A DNA stretch of 21,824 nt from Aquificales bacterium (lineage in GTDB: Bacteria; Aquificota; Aquificia; Aquificales; QOAS01). Positions 1 through 7,035 of this stretch are shown here, piece after piece. A program made the position numbers and the translations under genes. The notes beneath the pieces are model-generated. The model saw only the letters and a list, made by a program, of their open reading frames with translations, did not search any database and was not told where the DNA came from. The stretch spans positions 1 to 21,824 of the forward strand of contig JALVTI010000143.1 in NCBI GenBank assembly GCA_027035985.1, read 5' to 3'. Numbering within the stretch: the first letter of the stretch is position 1; every line of letters begins with the position of its first letter.

Positions 1-782
1 CTGACGAAGGACGAAATCGCAAACTCCCCGCCGAGCATAAATTTAATTTGGCTGTTTAAAAGCTCGAGAATAGTCCAAAGTATCAGCAGGTCACCCAAAG
101 CCGCTATTATGCCGTGATAGATGTTTCCATTACTAAAAATGTGATAGATATCGCTTCCCAATAAACCTATTATGAAAACCGAGAGTAATATTAAGCCGAA
201 AAGTATAAAACTATCCAAAAGTAAACCAAATCTTGTTGCAACCTTTAGTATAGATTTGCCAAATCTACCCAAAGAGAGGAGTTTTTTTGTCTCTATATCC
301 ACATAGTGGGAGATAATGACGTCCAAGTTAAGGTCTAAAACTTTATTTAAACTCTTTAATGCGGCTCTAAATTTTTCTATTTCTTCCTCGTTCTCAGCCC
401 TGCGAACGAACTCAAAGATTTTTGTATTGAAATAATTTCTTATTAAGTCCATTAAAACCGTTATGTGGTGAGGTGAAAAACCTATATCGACAAATTTTTC
501 ACCCAACGACATCAAATAGTGTAAGTAGGCTATGTCGTATTTTCCCTCAAAAAGTTTATCAAACCATTCCCCCAATAGGTTCTGGAATTCTTTTATAAAG
601 TCCTCTGTAAGTAAATTTCTTAGTTCCTGAAAGTTATACAGAGATTTGGAAATGTATTTGACAAAATCCTCCCGATAAGGCTCCATGTACTTTTTTAAAA
701 ACTTAATCCGTTCCCTATCTTTTTTAGAGATTTGATGCAAACGGAGAAGCCTATCTATGTCGTATTCGAAATCTACCCCCAT
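1..782 (-). CDS. Protoglobin-like sensor fused to PsiE-like membrane domain (partial, C-terminus off window)
   Basis: The reading frame opens at ATG 782-780 and runs off the left edge with no stop, giving about 260 residues. Residues 1-165 are all-helical and resemble the protoglobin/globin-coupled-sensor fold: the stretch near 85-110 (LHYLMSLGEKFVDIGFSPHH) fits the family pattern around the proximal-histidine helix. In that alignment the histidine position holds Phe97, so heme binding is doubtful. From about residue 170 it becomes a membrane domain, with hydrophobic segments near 186-209 and 222-245 and an ILELL...GGEFAI motif like PsiE (phosphate-starvation-inducible) proteins. Likely an inner-membrane sensory protein; the ligand is unknown. 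It is divergent from argF. Domain calls are from memory of the families and the fold is inferred. Confidence 0.7.
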   Translation of the reverse strand, partial: MGVDFEYDIDRLLRLHQISKKDRERIKFLKKYMEPYREDFVKYISKSLYNFQELRNLLTEDFIKEFQNLLGEWFDKLFEGKYDIAYLHYLMSLGEKFVDIGFSPHHITVLMDLIRNYFNTKIFEFVRRAENEEEIEKFRAALKSLNKVLDLNLDVIISHYVDIETKKLLSLGRFGKSILKVATRFGLLLDSFILFGLILLSVFIIGLLGSDIYHIFSNGNIYHGIIAALGDLLILWTILELLNSQIKFMLGGEFAISSFV

Positions 783-829
783 TAAGGTCTTAATTTAAGA
801 ATAAGGAGGCTTTTTAAAATAAACAACTT
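783..829. promoter_or_regulatory. Divergent promoter region, globin-PsiE gene / argF
   Basis: This 47-bp gap must hold both promoters. On plus, TAAAAT (815-820) ends 9 nt before the argF ATG. On minus, TAAATT ends 9 nt before the sensor ATG. The AAGGAGG at 803-809 lies 20 nt from the argF start and upstream of its -10-like box, so it is unlikely to be in the transcript. Both mRNAs may be leaderless or nearly so (inference). Confidence 0.4.
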
Positions 830-1765
830 ATGAAAAAGGACTTTTTATGTCTTTCCGATATAACCCCTTTCGAAGGATGGGAAATAATAGAAAATGCAAT
901 AAAGTTCAAAAAAGGAGAAAAAAAGTCAAACATTCTCGAGGGAAAAAATATTGGTTTACTTTTTTCTAAACCCTCTACAAGAACCCGCGTTTCCTTTGAG
1001 GTCGGTGTAAACAAATTGGGGGGAAAGGCGGTCTACATGACTTCCTCCCAAATGCAACTTTCTCGGGGTGAGGATGTTAAGGATACCGCCAGGACTTTGA
1101 GCCGCTATCTCGACGGGATTGTGGTTAGAACTTACGCCCATGCCTGGTTGGAGGAATTTGCCAAATACTCCCGCGTGCCGGTGATAAACGCACTGACCGA
1201 CTTTTCCCATCCCTGTCAGATTTTGGCGGACATTCAAACCGTTTACGAATACTTCGGCGAGAGTGTAAAGGAGATAAAGCTCGCCTATGTGGGAGACGGC
1301 AACAATGTTGCGAACTCCCTAATAGTGGGGGCGGGGCTTTTCGGTCTCAAACTCTACGTTGCCACCCCTACAGGTTACGAACCGAATGCGAAAGCCTACC
1401 AACTCGGTTTGGAATTGGCTAAGCAAACGGGCGGAAAGATAGTTTTAACAAACGACCCCGTGGAGGCTGTCGAAAACGCCTCGGTGGTCTATACCGACGT
1501 TTGGGTTTCGATGGGGGACAGCGACGGCGACACAAAGGTGCAATTTTTGAAACCCTTTCAGGTAAACGAGCGACTGCTAAAGCACGCCGAGCCCAACGTC
1601 AAAGTTCTCCACTGCCTACCCGCCAAGAAGGGGCAGGAGATAACGGAAGAGGTTTTCGAAAAGCATGCGGAGGAGATTTTTAGTCAGGCTGAAAACCGCC
1701 TCTGGGCGCAGATGGCTTTGATGGAGAAACTCTTTAAGGAGTTTTTCGGAAACAAAACCCCTTAA
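830..1765 (+). CDS. argF: Ornithine carbamoyltransferase
   Basis: Transfers the carbamoyl group from carbamoyl phosphate to ornithine to make citrulline in arginine biosynthesis (cytoplasmic). At 311 residues it has the normal family length. The carbamoyl-phosphate loop STRTR is at 49-53, HPCQ at 127-130, the DVWVSMG ornithine loop near 223-229, and the catalytic HCLP at 261-264. The start is fixed because an in-frame stop lies at 815-817 with no start codon between. There is no usable Shine-Dalgarno; TAAAAT sits 9 nt upstream. It is monocistronic, with a good terminator across its stop codon. The HCLP motif favours OTC over aspartate or acetylornithine carbamoyltransferases. Confidence 0.96.
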   Translation: MKKDFLCLSDITPFEGWEIIENAIKFKKGEKKSNILEGKNIGLLFSKPSTRTRVSFEVGVNKLGGKAVYMTSSQMQLSRGEDVKDTARTLSRYLDGIVVRTYAHAWLEEFAKYSRVPVINALTDFSHPCQILADIQTVYEYFGESVKEIKLAYVGDGNNVANSLIVGAGLFGLKLYVATPTGYEPNAKAYQLGLELAKQTGGKIVLTNDPVEAVENASVVYTDVWVSMGDSDGDTKVQFLKPFQVNERLLKHAEPNVKVLHCLPAKKGQEITEEVFEKHAEEIFSQAENRLWAQMALMEKLFKEFFGNKTP

Positions 1766-1778
1766 AGGTTTGTTTTTT
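1751..1778 (+). terminator. Rho-independent terminator of argF
   Basis: AACAAAACC (1751-1759) pairs with GGTTTGTT (1767-1774), with one bulged A, around a 7-nt loop. A T-run continues to 1778. The stem spans the argF stop codon (1763-1765). Confidence 0.7.
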
Positions 1779-1899
1779 CCTCTTTCCTCTGCAGGAGTTT
1801 CTATTTTTCCGAAACCTCTTAAGGGTATTCCTTTCTTTCGGATAACCCCGATAGGGAAAATCCCTTCTTTCCTCCCAAAGGTGGCAATATCGATAGGTG

Positions 1900-2658
1900 A
1901 TGAGACCTATTATGGTCTTTTTGACCGACTTCGGAACTGCCGACGGGTTTGCCGGCGTTATGAAGGGGGTGGCTCTGAATATTAACCCCGATTTGAAGCT
2001 GGTTGACCTAACCCACGAAGTCAAACCGTTCGATATCTTAGGAGGGGCGCTCATCTTAAAGGCTCACTACCGCTATTTCCCGAAGGGGACTATTTTTGTC
2101 GCCGTTGTAGATCCGGGGGTGGGAACGGAGAGAAAGGCTGTAGCGGTGAGAACCGAAAACTACTTTTTCGTTGCCCCCATGAACGGACTCCTCGACCTAG
2201 TTCTAAACGAGGAAAAACCCCTTGAGGTTGTGGAGTTAACAAACCCCAAATACAGGTTAAAAGCCGTAAACAACACCTTTCACGGTAGGGATATCTTCAC
2301 CCCCGCGGGGGCTTACATAAGCAAGGGTATCCCCCTAAAGGAGTTGGGAAAAAGGATTGGATACCGCCGTCTGTTGGAATTTCCAAAGCCGAAAAGGCTC
2401 CCCAAAAGGGTGGTCGGCGAAATAGTTTACTTCGATAGGTTCGGAAATGCCGTAACCAACATCCCCTGCCATAGATTTAGGTATTGCATCTTTAGAAACC
2501 TCAAAGGGAGGTATGTGAGGGCATTCCTCGAGGGGGATAAAGAGAGACCCAATTTCACCTGCGGGAGTTTCGGGTTTGTGGAGGTGTTCCTGCCGATGGG
2601 GAGTTTTAGGGATAGGTTTAATCCTAAGAAGGGGGAAAAAGTCATCTGCCACCTTTAG
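1900..2658 (+). CDS. SAM hydrolase / SAM hydroxide adenosyltransferase (DUF62 family)
   Basis: About 250 residues, the usual size for the family related to SAM chlorinase/fluorinase. It opens with the signature LTDFGTADGFAGVMKG, followed by VDLTHEV, VVDPGVG and the FHGRDIFTPAGA motif. The C-terminal half has the YFDRFGNAVTNI segment typical of the second domain. Family members hydrolyse S-adenosylmethionine to adenosine and methionine; the enzyme is cytoplasmic and its physiological role is unclear. GTG 1897, ATG 1900 and ATG 1912 are possible in-frame starts. ATG 1912 gives MVFLTDFG, closest to the family N-terminus, while 1900 has a short AGGTG just ahead. The 3' end overlaps the convergent permease gene by 17 bp. 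Confidence 0.88.
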   Translation: MRPIMVFLTDFGTADGFAGVMKGVALNINPDLKLVDLTHEVKPFDILGGALILKAHYRYFPKGTIFVAVVDPGVGTERKAVAVRTENYFFVAPMNGLLDLVLNEEKPLEVVELTNPKYRLKAVNNTFHGRDIFTPAGAYISKGIPLKELGKRIGYRRLLEFPKPKRLPKRVVGEIVYFDRFGNAVTNIPCHRFRYCIFRNLKGRYVRAFLEGDKERPNFTCGSFGFVEVFLPMGSFRDRFNPKKGEKVICHL

Positions 2659-3454
2659 GGGTTTTAACCCTTTTCTTTATTCTCCCCGCGAGGTAGGCGG
2701 TGAAGAAGAGCACCCCGCCGAGGAGTATTATAGAGGGTCCCGCCGGCAGGTCGGTGAAGTAGGCAAGGGCGATACCGCCGAAGGTGGCTATCAGGGAAAA
2801 GAGTGCCGAAAGGGTCAGAAGTTGGTCGTAGTGCCATACCAGTTGGTAGGCGGTTGCGGCGGGGAGCACCAGCATCGCGTGGGTAAGGATTATTCCCACC
2901 ACCTTTGTGGTGTAGGTTATCAATAGGGAAAGTAGGGCTACCAGCGTGTAGTAGAGCAGGGATGTGTTGATTCCGGAAGAGTAGGCGGTCTCTTCGTCGA
3001 AGCAGAGGTATAAGACCTTCCAACGGTTTTTCCAAAAGAAGAAAGCCGTAAAGAGGAGTAGGAGAAAGAGAAAGACCACATCGGTGGAGGAAATCGTCAT
3101 TATCGACCCGAAGAGGTAAGACAGGAGATTACCCTGATACCCCGAAAGGTAGATTAAAACGACACCCGCCGCCATGGATATAGCCAGGACGATACCTATG
3201 GAAGCGTCTTCGGTTAGCCCCGCCTTTTTTTTCAACAAGGCTATGAGCCAACCCACGAGGACGGAAAAGAGCATAGCCGAAAGGGTTGGGTCTATACCCA
3301 AAAATACCCCTATCGCCAGCCCCGCCAAAACGGAATGGGATACCGCTATCCCCAAAAAAGCCAACCTGAAGAAGTAAACAACAAAAGAGTAAAACGCCAA
3401 TAGGAGGGAGAGGAGTAACCCGCCCAAAAGCAGTTTTAGGAAAAAGGTTTCCAT
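2642..3454 (-). CDS. znuB: ABC-3 family metal (Zn/Mn/Fe) transporter permease, ZnuB-like
   Basis: 270 residues with about eight hydrophobic segments, the family length for ZnuB/MntB/TroC permeases. Family signs are AFLGIAVSHSVLAGLAIG near 32-50, GLTEDASIGIVLA near 79-91, LLSYLFGSI near 108-116 and the late KVVGIILTHAMLVLPAATA segment near 187-205. It forms the inner-membrane channel of a divalent-metal importer. No ATPase (znuC) or binding protein (znuA) lies next to it, so it must pair with products encoded elsewhere. It is 12 nt downstream of the Uma2 gene on the same strand with no Shine-Dalgarno. Zn, Mn or Fe cannot be told apart from this sequence, so the symbol is by family only. Confidence 0.85.
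   Translation of the reverse strand: METFFLKLLLGGLLLSLLLAFYSFVVYFFRLAFLGIAVSHSVLAGLAIGVFLGIDPTLSAMLFSVLVGWLIALLKKKAGLTEDASIGIVLAISMAAGVVLIYLSGYQGNLLSYLFGSIMTISSTDVVFLFLLLLFTAFFFWKNRWKVLYLCFDEETAYSSGINTSLLYYTLVALLSLLITYTTKVVGIILTHAMLVLPAATAYQLVWHYDQLLTLSALFSLIATFGGIALAYFTDLPAGPSIILLGGVLFFTAYLAGRIKKRVKTPKGGR
2657..2680 (+). terminator. Terminator for the SAM hydrolase gene, inside the permease coding region
   Basis: AGGGGTT (2657-2663) can pair with AACCCTT (2666-2672), and TTTTCTTTAT follows on plus. It begins at the plus-strand stop codon and lies within the 3' end of the convergent gene. The loop is tight, so the innermost pairs probably open. Confidence 0.45.
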
Positions 3455-3466
3455 TGGAAGGTCTAA

Positions 3467-4000
3467 TTATTCCCACACCCTACCGAAGTTAAGGGAAACT
3501 TCACACCCACCGAGGTCGAAGGTAAATTCATCCCTCACGGCGTCAAAAATCTTCCTGTATCCCCTATCGGGGAGTTTAAAGATTTTCGCCTTTCCGAGTT
3601 CGGGGTAAACCAAAACCAAATAGGGAACCCCCTCCCTTTCATAAATCTCCTTTTTGAGGTATTCATCCTTTTCCCTGGTAGAGGGTGATATCACCTCGAA
3701 TACCACCTTTGGAGGTTTTAGAAGTTTATCCTCTACCCGTTCGCAGGTTATAAAGACGTCCGGTCGTAAGACCGTATCCTCCGACACTATGTAGTTGGTA
3801 TCTATTCCCACCACACAATCGGGACACTTTTCTTCCAGCTCCTCGTCGAGGTAACGGAAAATTTTCCCTACAATACGTTGGTGTTTAAAGGATGGAGAGG
3901 CTAAGGCATAGGGAATACCCCCGATGAGTTCCCAATCTCCCTGCCAATTTTTGTAATCCTCGTAGGTGTATCGGGGTAGATATTTGTGAACAACCCCCAT
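3467..4000 (-). CDS. Uma2 family (DUF820) putative restriction-endonuclease-like protein
   Basis: 177 residues with the PD-(D/E)XK-like core of Uma2 proteins: TYEDYKNWQGDWELIGGIPYA at the N-terminus, RPDV with Asp81, then FEVISPST with Glu102, Lys111 in the REKDEYLKK run, and GVPYLVLVYPE. The family is abundant in cyanobacteria and thermophiles. Its biological role is unknown and it is usually found without a methylase. It lies 10 nt downstream of nadB on the same strand, with a small hairpin (GGAGGTGCTCC) at the nadB end and TAATTT 7 nt before ATG, so it may have its own promoter. The family call is firm; any DNA-cleavage role is inference. Confidence 0.82.
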   Translation of the reverse strand: MGVVHKYLPRYTYEDYKNWQGDWELIGGIPYALASPSFKHQRIVGKIFRYLDEELEEKCPDCVVGIDTNYIVSEDTVLRPDVFITCERVEDKLLKPPKVVFEVISPSTREKDEYLKKEIYEREGVPYLVLVYPELGKAKIFKLPDRGYRKIFDAVRDEFTFDLGGCEVSLNFGRVWE

Positions 4001-4010
4001 AGGGGATAAA

Positions 4011-5543
4011 TTAGGGGAGCACCTCCTTAAGGGTTATTTCAAACCTCCTCCTAAAGGGTTCCCTCTCTTCGGGAAAGTCCTCCCTAAAATGGCACCCCCT
4101 ACTCTCCTCCCTCCTCAAGGCGTTCAAAACCACCGCCTTAGCCACCAACAGCAGGTCGAAAAACTTCCTCCCTTCGGGACTTTCCAAACGCTTGGGGAGG
4201 TATTCTCCGAGCTTTTCATCCAACCGGTGGAGAGTTTCCTCCAACCTTTCTCCGTTTCGGACTACTCCGCAACCCTCCCACATGAGGTTTCGAAGTTCTT
4301 TAATCTCCTCCTGTGGGAGGGTGAAACCTTCTTCACCCGCGGTGGGGGTCAATTTTCCTTTTTCCACCCTCCAAAAGGGTAGGTGGAGGGCTATATCCTC
4401 CGCCGCCCGCATGCCGAAAACCACACCCTCAAGGAGGGAATTGGAAGCCAAGCGGTTTGCACCGTGCAGACCGGTGCAGGCGCACTCGCCGACGGCGTAA
4501 AGCCGCCTAACCGCCGTTCTCCCGTAGGTGTCGGTCGCTATTCCGCCTATAAAGTAGTGCGCCGCCGGTTCGACCGGCACAAGCTCCCTTCGGGGGTCTA
4601 TACCTTCCTCCCTCAAAATGGAGACTATTTGCGGAAACCTCTCCTCGAGGTCTATACCCCTTTTGACCAACGGACGGAGGTCTAAAAAAACCCTTCTTCC
4701 CTTTTGGAGTTGCGAATAGATAGCCCTGGCCACCACATCGCGGGGTGCGAGCTCGTCGACAAACCGCTCACCCCTGTCGTTTACCAAAAGGGCACCCTCC
4801 CCCCTTACCGCCTCGGAAATCAAATTCTTCGTGCCAGCCAAAACGGTGGGGTGGAATTGGACGAATTCGGTATCAACCAAAAATGCACCCGCCCGAAGGG
4901 CGGCTCCTATTCCATCACCGCCTATCGATTGGATATTGGAATTTCTCGCAAAGAGGCTCGCCGCACCGCCCACTGCCAACACCAACGCCTTAACCCAAAA
5001 GGCGGTATAACCCCTTTCGGTCTTTACCAATGCACCCCGAACCTCTCCGCGGTCTGTATAAATTTCCACCAGTTCCCCTTTTAGGAGGGGTATTTCTTTC
5101 TCCTTTACCTTTTGGTGGAGGGCTTCGTATATAGCCCTACCGGTGTAGTCCCTAACCTTAAAAATCCTCCTCCTGGAGTGGGCGGCTTCGAGGGTTAGGT
5201 CGTAAAAGGTGTCCTTTCTGTCGAAATTAACACCCCAAGAGGAGAGCTTTAAAATAGCCCTCTCCCCCTCGAAGGTTGCAACCCTAACCGCTTCCTCCTC
5301 GTTGAGGAGTCTCCCAGCCCTTAAGGTATCCAAAAAGTGGAGTTTTGGACTGTCGTTTTCCCCTATGGGGGCGGCTATTCCCCCCTGCGAGAGGTAGGTA
5401 TTCCCCTTTCCCCTGCTTATAACGAGCGGCTTTATTCCGTATTCCGCCAGCGTGAGCGCGCAGGAAAGCCCCGCTATACCGTCGCCTATTACCAATACAT
5501 CGGTTTGGACGCTCTCATACTCCCTAGGGACAAAGGGTTGCAT
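4011..5543 (-). CDS. nadB: L-aspartate oxidase
   Basis: FAD enzyme that oxidises L-aspartate to iminoaspartate, the first step of de novo NAD synthesis. At 510 residues it is of family length. The N-terminal dinucleotide motif reads VLVIGDGIAGLSCAL (about 17-31), with Asp where most homologues have Ser. Also present are TYLSQGGIAAPIG, the HSRRRIF region, FVQFHPTVL, VRGEGALLVNDRGERFVDE, and the flavin-binding HYFIGGIATD and GANRLASNSLLEG. The residues after about 420 form the fumarate-reductase-type helical C-domain. The combination SQGGIA plus LASNSLLEG separates it from SdhA/FrdA. nadA and nadC are not nearby. TAAAAT lies 15 nt before ATG and there is no Shine-Dalgarno. Confidence 0.95.
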   Translation of the reverse strand: MQPFVPREYESVQTDVLVIGDGIAGLSCALTLAEYGIKPLVISRGKGNTYLSQGGIAAPIGENDSPKLHFLDTLRAGRLLNEEEAVRVATFEGERAILKLSSWGVNFDRKDTFYDLTLEAAHSRRRIFKVRDYTGRAIYEALHQKVKEKEIPLLKGELVEIYTDRGEVRGALVKTERGYTAFWVKALVLAVGGAASLFARNSNIQSIGGDGIGAALRAGAFLVDTEFVQFHPTVLAGTKNLISEAVRGEGALLVNDRGERFVDELAPRDVVARAIYSQLQKGRRVFLDLRPLVKRGIDLEERFPQIVSILREEGIDPRRELVPVEPAAHYFIGGIATDTYGRTAVRRLYAVGECACTGLHGANRLASNSLLEGVVFGMRAAEDIALHLPFWRVEKGKLTPTAGEEGFTLPQEEIKELRNLMWEGCGVVRNGERLEETLHRLDEKLGEYLPKRLESPEGRKFFDLLLVAKAVVLNALRREESRGCHFREDFPEEREPFRRRFEITLKEVLP

Positions 5544-5573
5544 CGTTAAGAGTGAGGAATTTTAAGGAGAAAG

Positions 5574-5588
5574 CCCGCCTTCGGCGGG
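5574..5588 (-). terminator. GC hairpin between rlmB and nadB
   Basis: CCCGCC (5574-5579), TTC loop, GGCGGG (5583-5588). It begins 3 nt after the rlmB stop on minus, but the following minus-strand sequence is CTTTCTCC rather than a T-run. It may be a weak terminator or attenuator that partly separates rlmB from nadB. Confidence 0.45.
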
Positions 5589-5590
5589 GA

Positions 5591-6331
5591 TTATTCCATC
5601 TTTGGAAGCCTATCTCTATTTATCTCCCATAGGGCTATCGCGGTAGCCGAACCCACATTTAGGGAGGGAACCTTTCCAACCGTCGGAATGGTTGCGACTA
5701 TATCGCTCAGCTCCAAAACGCTTTTAGATATCCCTTCCCCCTCTGCCCCGACCACAACCGCCAGCGGAAAGGGAAAATCTATCTCCCTGATATCCTTACC
5801 GCCGGTCTCTACCGAAGCAACCCATCCACCCATCTTTTGAAACTGTTTTAAAGCCCTCTGAAGGGAGGGAACCTTTGAAACCTTTAGGTGGAATATTGCA
5901 CCCGCCGAAGCCTTTACGACAGTCTCATTTATCGGAGCACTCCTATCCTTGGGAAGTAAAATTCCCACCCCCCCAAAGAGTTCGGTAGTCCTTATTATGT
6001 TTCCCACATTTTGGGGGTCGGTTATGTGGTCTAAAACCACAAAGAAACCCTTTTTGTCGATAGTCTCCCTAAAGAGGACTTCCTCGGGAACGTATTCGAC
6101 CGGCGATAGGAGTGCAACCACCCCCTGCGTCTTTTTGGTTCCCGCAAGCTCTTCCACCTTTTTGCGGGGAATTCTCTGAACCTTTACCCCCCTCTCCTTG
6201 GCGAGTTTTAAAAGCTCCCTCGGCGGATGGCTGTCGTGGGCTACGTAAATCTTCTCCAACGGTTTCCCGGCGCGGAGAGCCTCTATTATCGGATTTCTCC
6301 CCCAAACGGTGAATTTCTTCTTCTCTCCCAT
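5591..6331 (-). CDS. rlmB: SPOUT 23S rRNA 2'-O-ribose methyltransferase, RlmB/TrmH family
   Basis: 246 residues, typical of RlmB, which methylates the ribose of G2251 in 23S rRNA. The N-terminal substrate-binding domain opens with the GRNPIIEAL motif (11-19). The three SPOUT knot motifs are NVGNIIRTTELFG (108-120), VVGAEGEGIS (193-202) and IPTVGKVPSLNVGSATAI (215-232). It acts as a cytoplasmic dimer. TAATTT ends 9 nt before the ATG and overlaps the stop region of the small upstream ORF; there is no Shine-Dalgarno. The exact target nucleotide is inferred from family similarity, and other TrmH-family targets are possible. Confidence 0.9.
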   Translation of the reverse strand: MGEKKKFTVWGRNPIIEALRAGKPLEKIYVAHDSHPPRELLKLAKERGVKVQRIPRKKVEELAGTKKTQGVVALLSPVEYVPEEVLFRETIDKKGFFVVLDHITDPQNVGNIIRTTELFGGVGILLPKDRSAPINETVVKASAGAIFHLKVSKVPSLQRALKQFQKMGGWVASVETGGKDIREIDFPFPLAVVVGAEGEGISKSVLELSDIVATIPTVGKVPSLNVGSATAIALWEINRDRLPKME

Positions 6332-6343
6332 AAGAGGTTCAAA

Positions 6344-6561
6344 TTAGTCGTCATTTCCCTTCGGCGGGGTATCGGTAGCCTTTAAAAACTCGTAGGAGGC
6401 TTTCAATAGCGGCATCAATTCCCGAATACGGTTAATGGCTTCGGCTATTTCTTCACTAAGGGGAAATAACTTTTTAGCTCCTCTAAATCCCTTTCAAGGA
6501 TATCTAGATGTTTTCCGCATTCGGTTTTATAAAATTCAAAACGCTTCTTTAGTAGCTCCAT
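6344..6561 (-). pseudogene. Small helical partner gene of the MNT, apparent -1 frameshift
   Basis: ATG 6561-6559 overlaps the MNT stop by 13 bp, a spacing typical of a co-translated partner. Frame 0 gives 38 residues (MELLKKRFEFY...) and stops at 6445-6447. The coding character continues in the -1 frame as LSEEIAEAINRIRELM... to a stop at 6344-6346. Joining the frames after a run of four C on the minus strand (6460-6463) would give a 72-residue, mostly helical, charged protein. I do not recognise its family and it lacks the Rx4H motif of HEPN proteins. It may be a one-base deletion, a sequencing error in a homopolymer, or a slippage site: CCC in the P site can re-pair after a -1 slip. Confidence 0.5.
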
Positions 6562-6875
6562 AGCTTTACACTATCCCCTATAACCTCTTTATAGAGTTCC
6601 CCATTGGGGGAAACTATCACCACATCGACCTTTTGCTCCCCCAAACGTTTATAAATCTCCCTTAAAAGGTCTAATTTGAGTTTAAACCTTTTGGAGGAAT
6701 TCCAATCCCCGGGAACCACAACGAGGAGGTCTATATCTCCACCTCTTACGTTTCCTTTAGTCCTACTCCCGAAGAGGTATATTTCAACACCTTTATATCC
6801 ACTTAAGCTGTTGAAAGCTTCAAGTAATTTATTAAAAACCCTCTCGCTTAGGCGGATTTTTTTATCCTTCACCAA
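6549..6875 (-). CDS. MNT-type nucleotidyltransferase (minimal, toxin-antitoxin-like)
   Basis: 108 residues with the pol-beta nucleotidyltransferase core: LFGSRTKGN, with Gly36-Ser37, then GDIDLLVVV with Asp47 and Asp49, and a third acidic position at Asp84 in KVDVVIV. The usual Ser of SDxD is Gly46 here. Such minimal enzymes are normally the antitoxin half of HEPN-MNT pairs and can AMPylate their partner. The listed start is TTG 6875; GTG 6872 is as likely. The small frameshifted gene downstream overlaps it. rlmB follows on the same strand. Confidence 0.8.
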   Translation of the reverse strand: MVKDKKIRLSERVFNKLLEAFNSLSGYKGVEIYLFGSRTKGNVRGGDIDLLVVVPGDWNSSKRFKLKLDLLREIYKRLGEQKVDVVIVSPNGELYKEVIGDSVKLWSY

Positions 6876-6930
6876 TTATTGGTATTTTTTAAAGGTTTTT
6901 CCTATTCTTCTGATGAATGGCGTATAAACC

Positions 6931-6996
6931 CTAACCTATAGCTATACTTCCCACTATTAAGATAATAATCAGCATTGCCAAATAGACTTCAAACAT
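6931..6996 (-). CDS. Possible 21-residue hydrophobic membrane microprotein
   Basis: ATG 6996-6994 to TAG 6933-6931 encodes MFEVYLAMLIIILIVGSIAI-G: three polar or aromatic residues and then a single membrane-length hydrophobic run. An AGGGGAT lies 4-10 nt upstream as a possible weak Shine-Dalgarno. It sits between the MNT and mqnC genes, on the minus strand. No family is recognised; small membrane subunits and type I toxins look like this, but so can chance ORFs in A/T-rich gaps. Confidence 0.25.
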   Translation of the reverse strand: MFEVYLAMLIIILIVGSIAIG

Positions 6997-7018
6997 TAAT
7001 CCCCTAAAGGGGAAATTC

Positions 7019-7024
7019 TAAAAT
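7019..7024 (+). promoter_or_regulatory. -10-like box of mqnC
   Basis: TAAAAT lies 11 nt before the ATG, with no Shine-Dalgarno between (ctacccctacc). A palindrome CCCCTAAAGGGG at 7001-7012 lies just upstream. Confidence 0.35.
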
Positions 7025-7035
7025 CTACCCCTACC

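Noticed and set aside
1770..1985. 71-residue plus-strand open frame between argF and the SAM hydrolase gene
   Set aside because: It starts inside the argF terminator and overlaps the SAM hydrolase gene in another frame, with no recognisable content.
7001..7015. CCCCTAAAGGGGAAA shared with 19647-19661
   Set aside because: Two copies of a low-complexity palindrome; similar TTTAAGGGGAAA strings occur inside coding regions, so it looks like base composition rather than a dispersed element.
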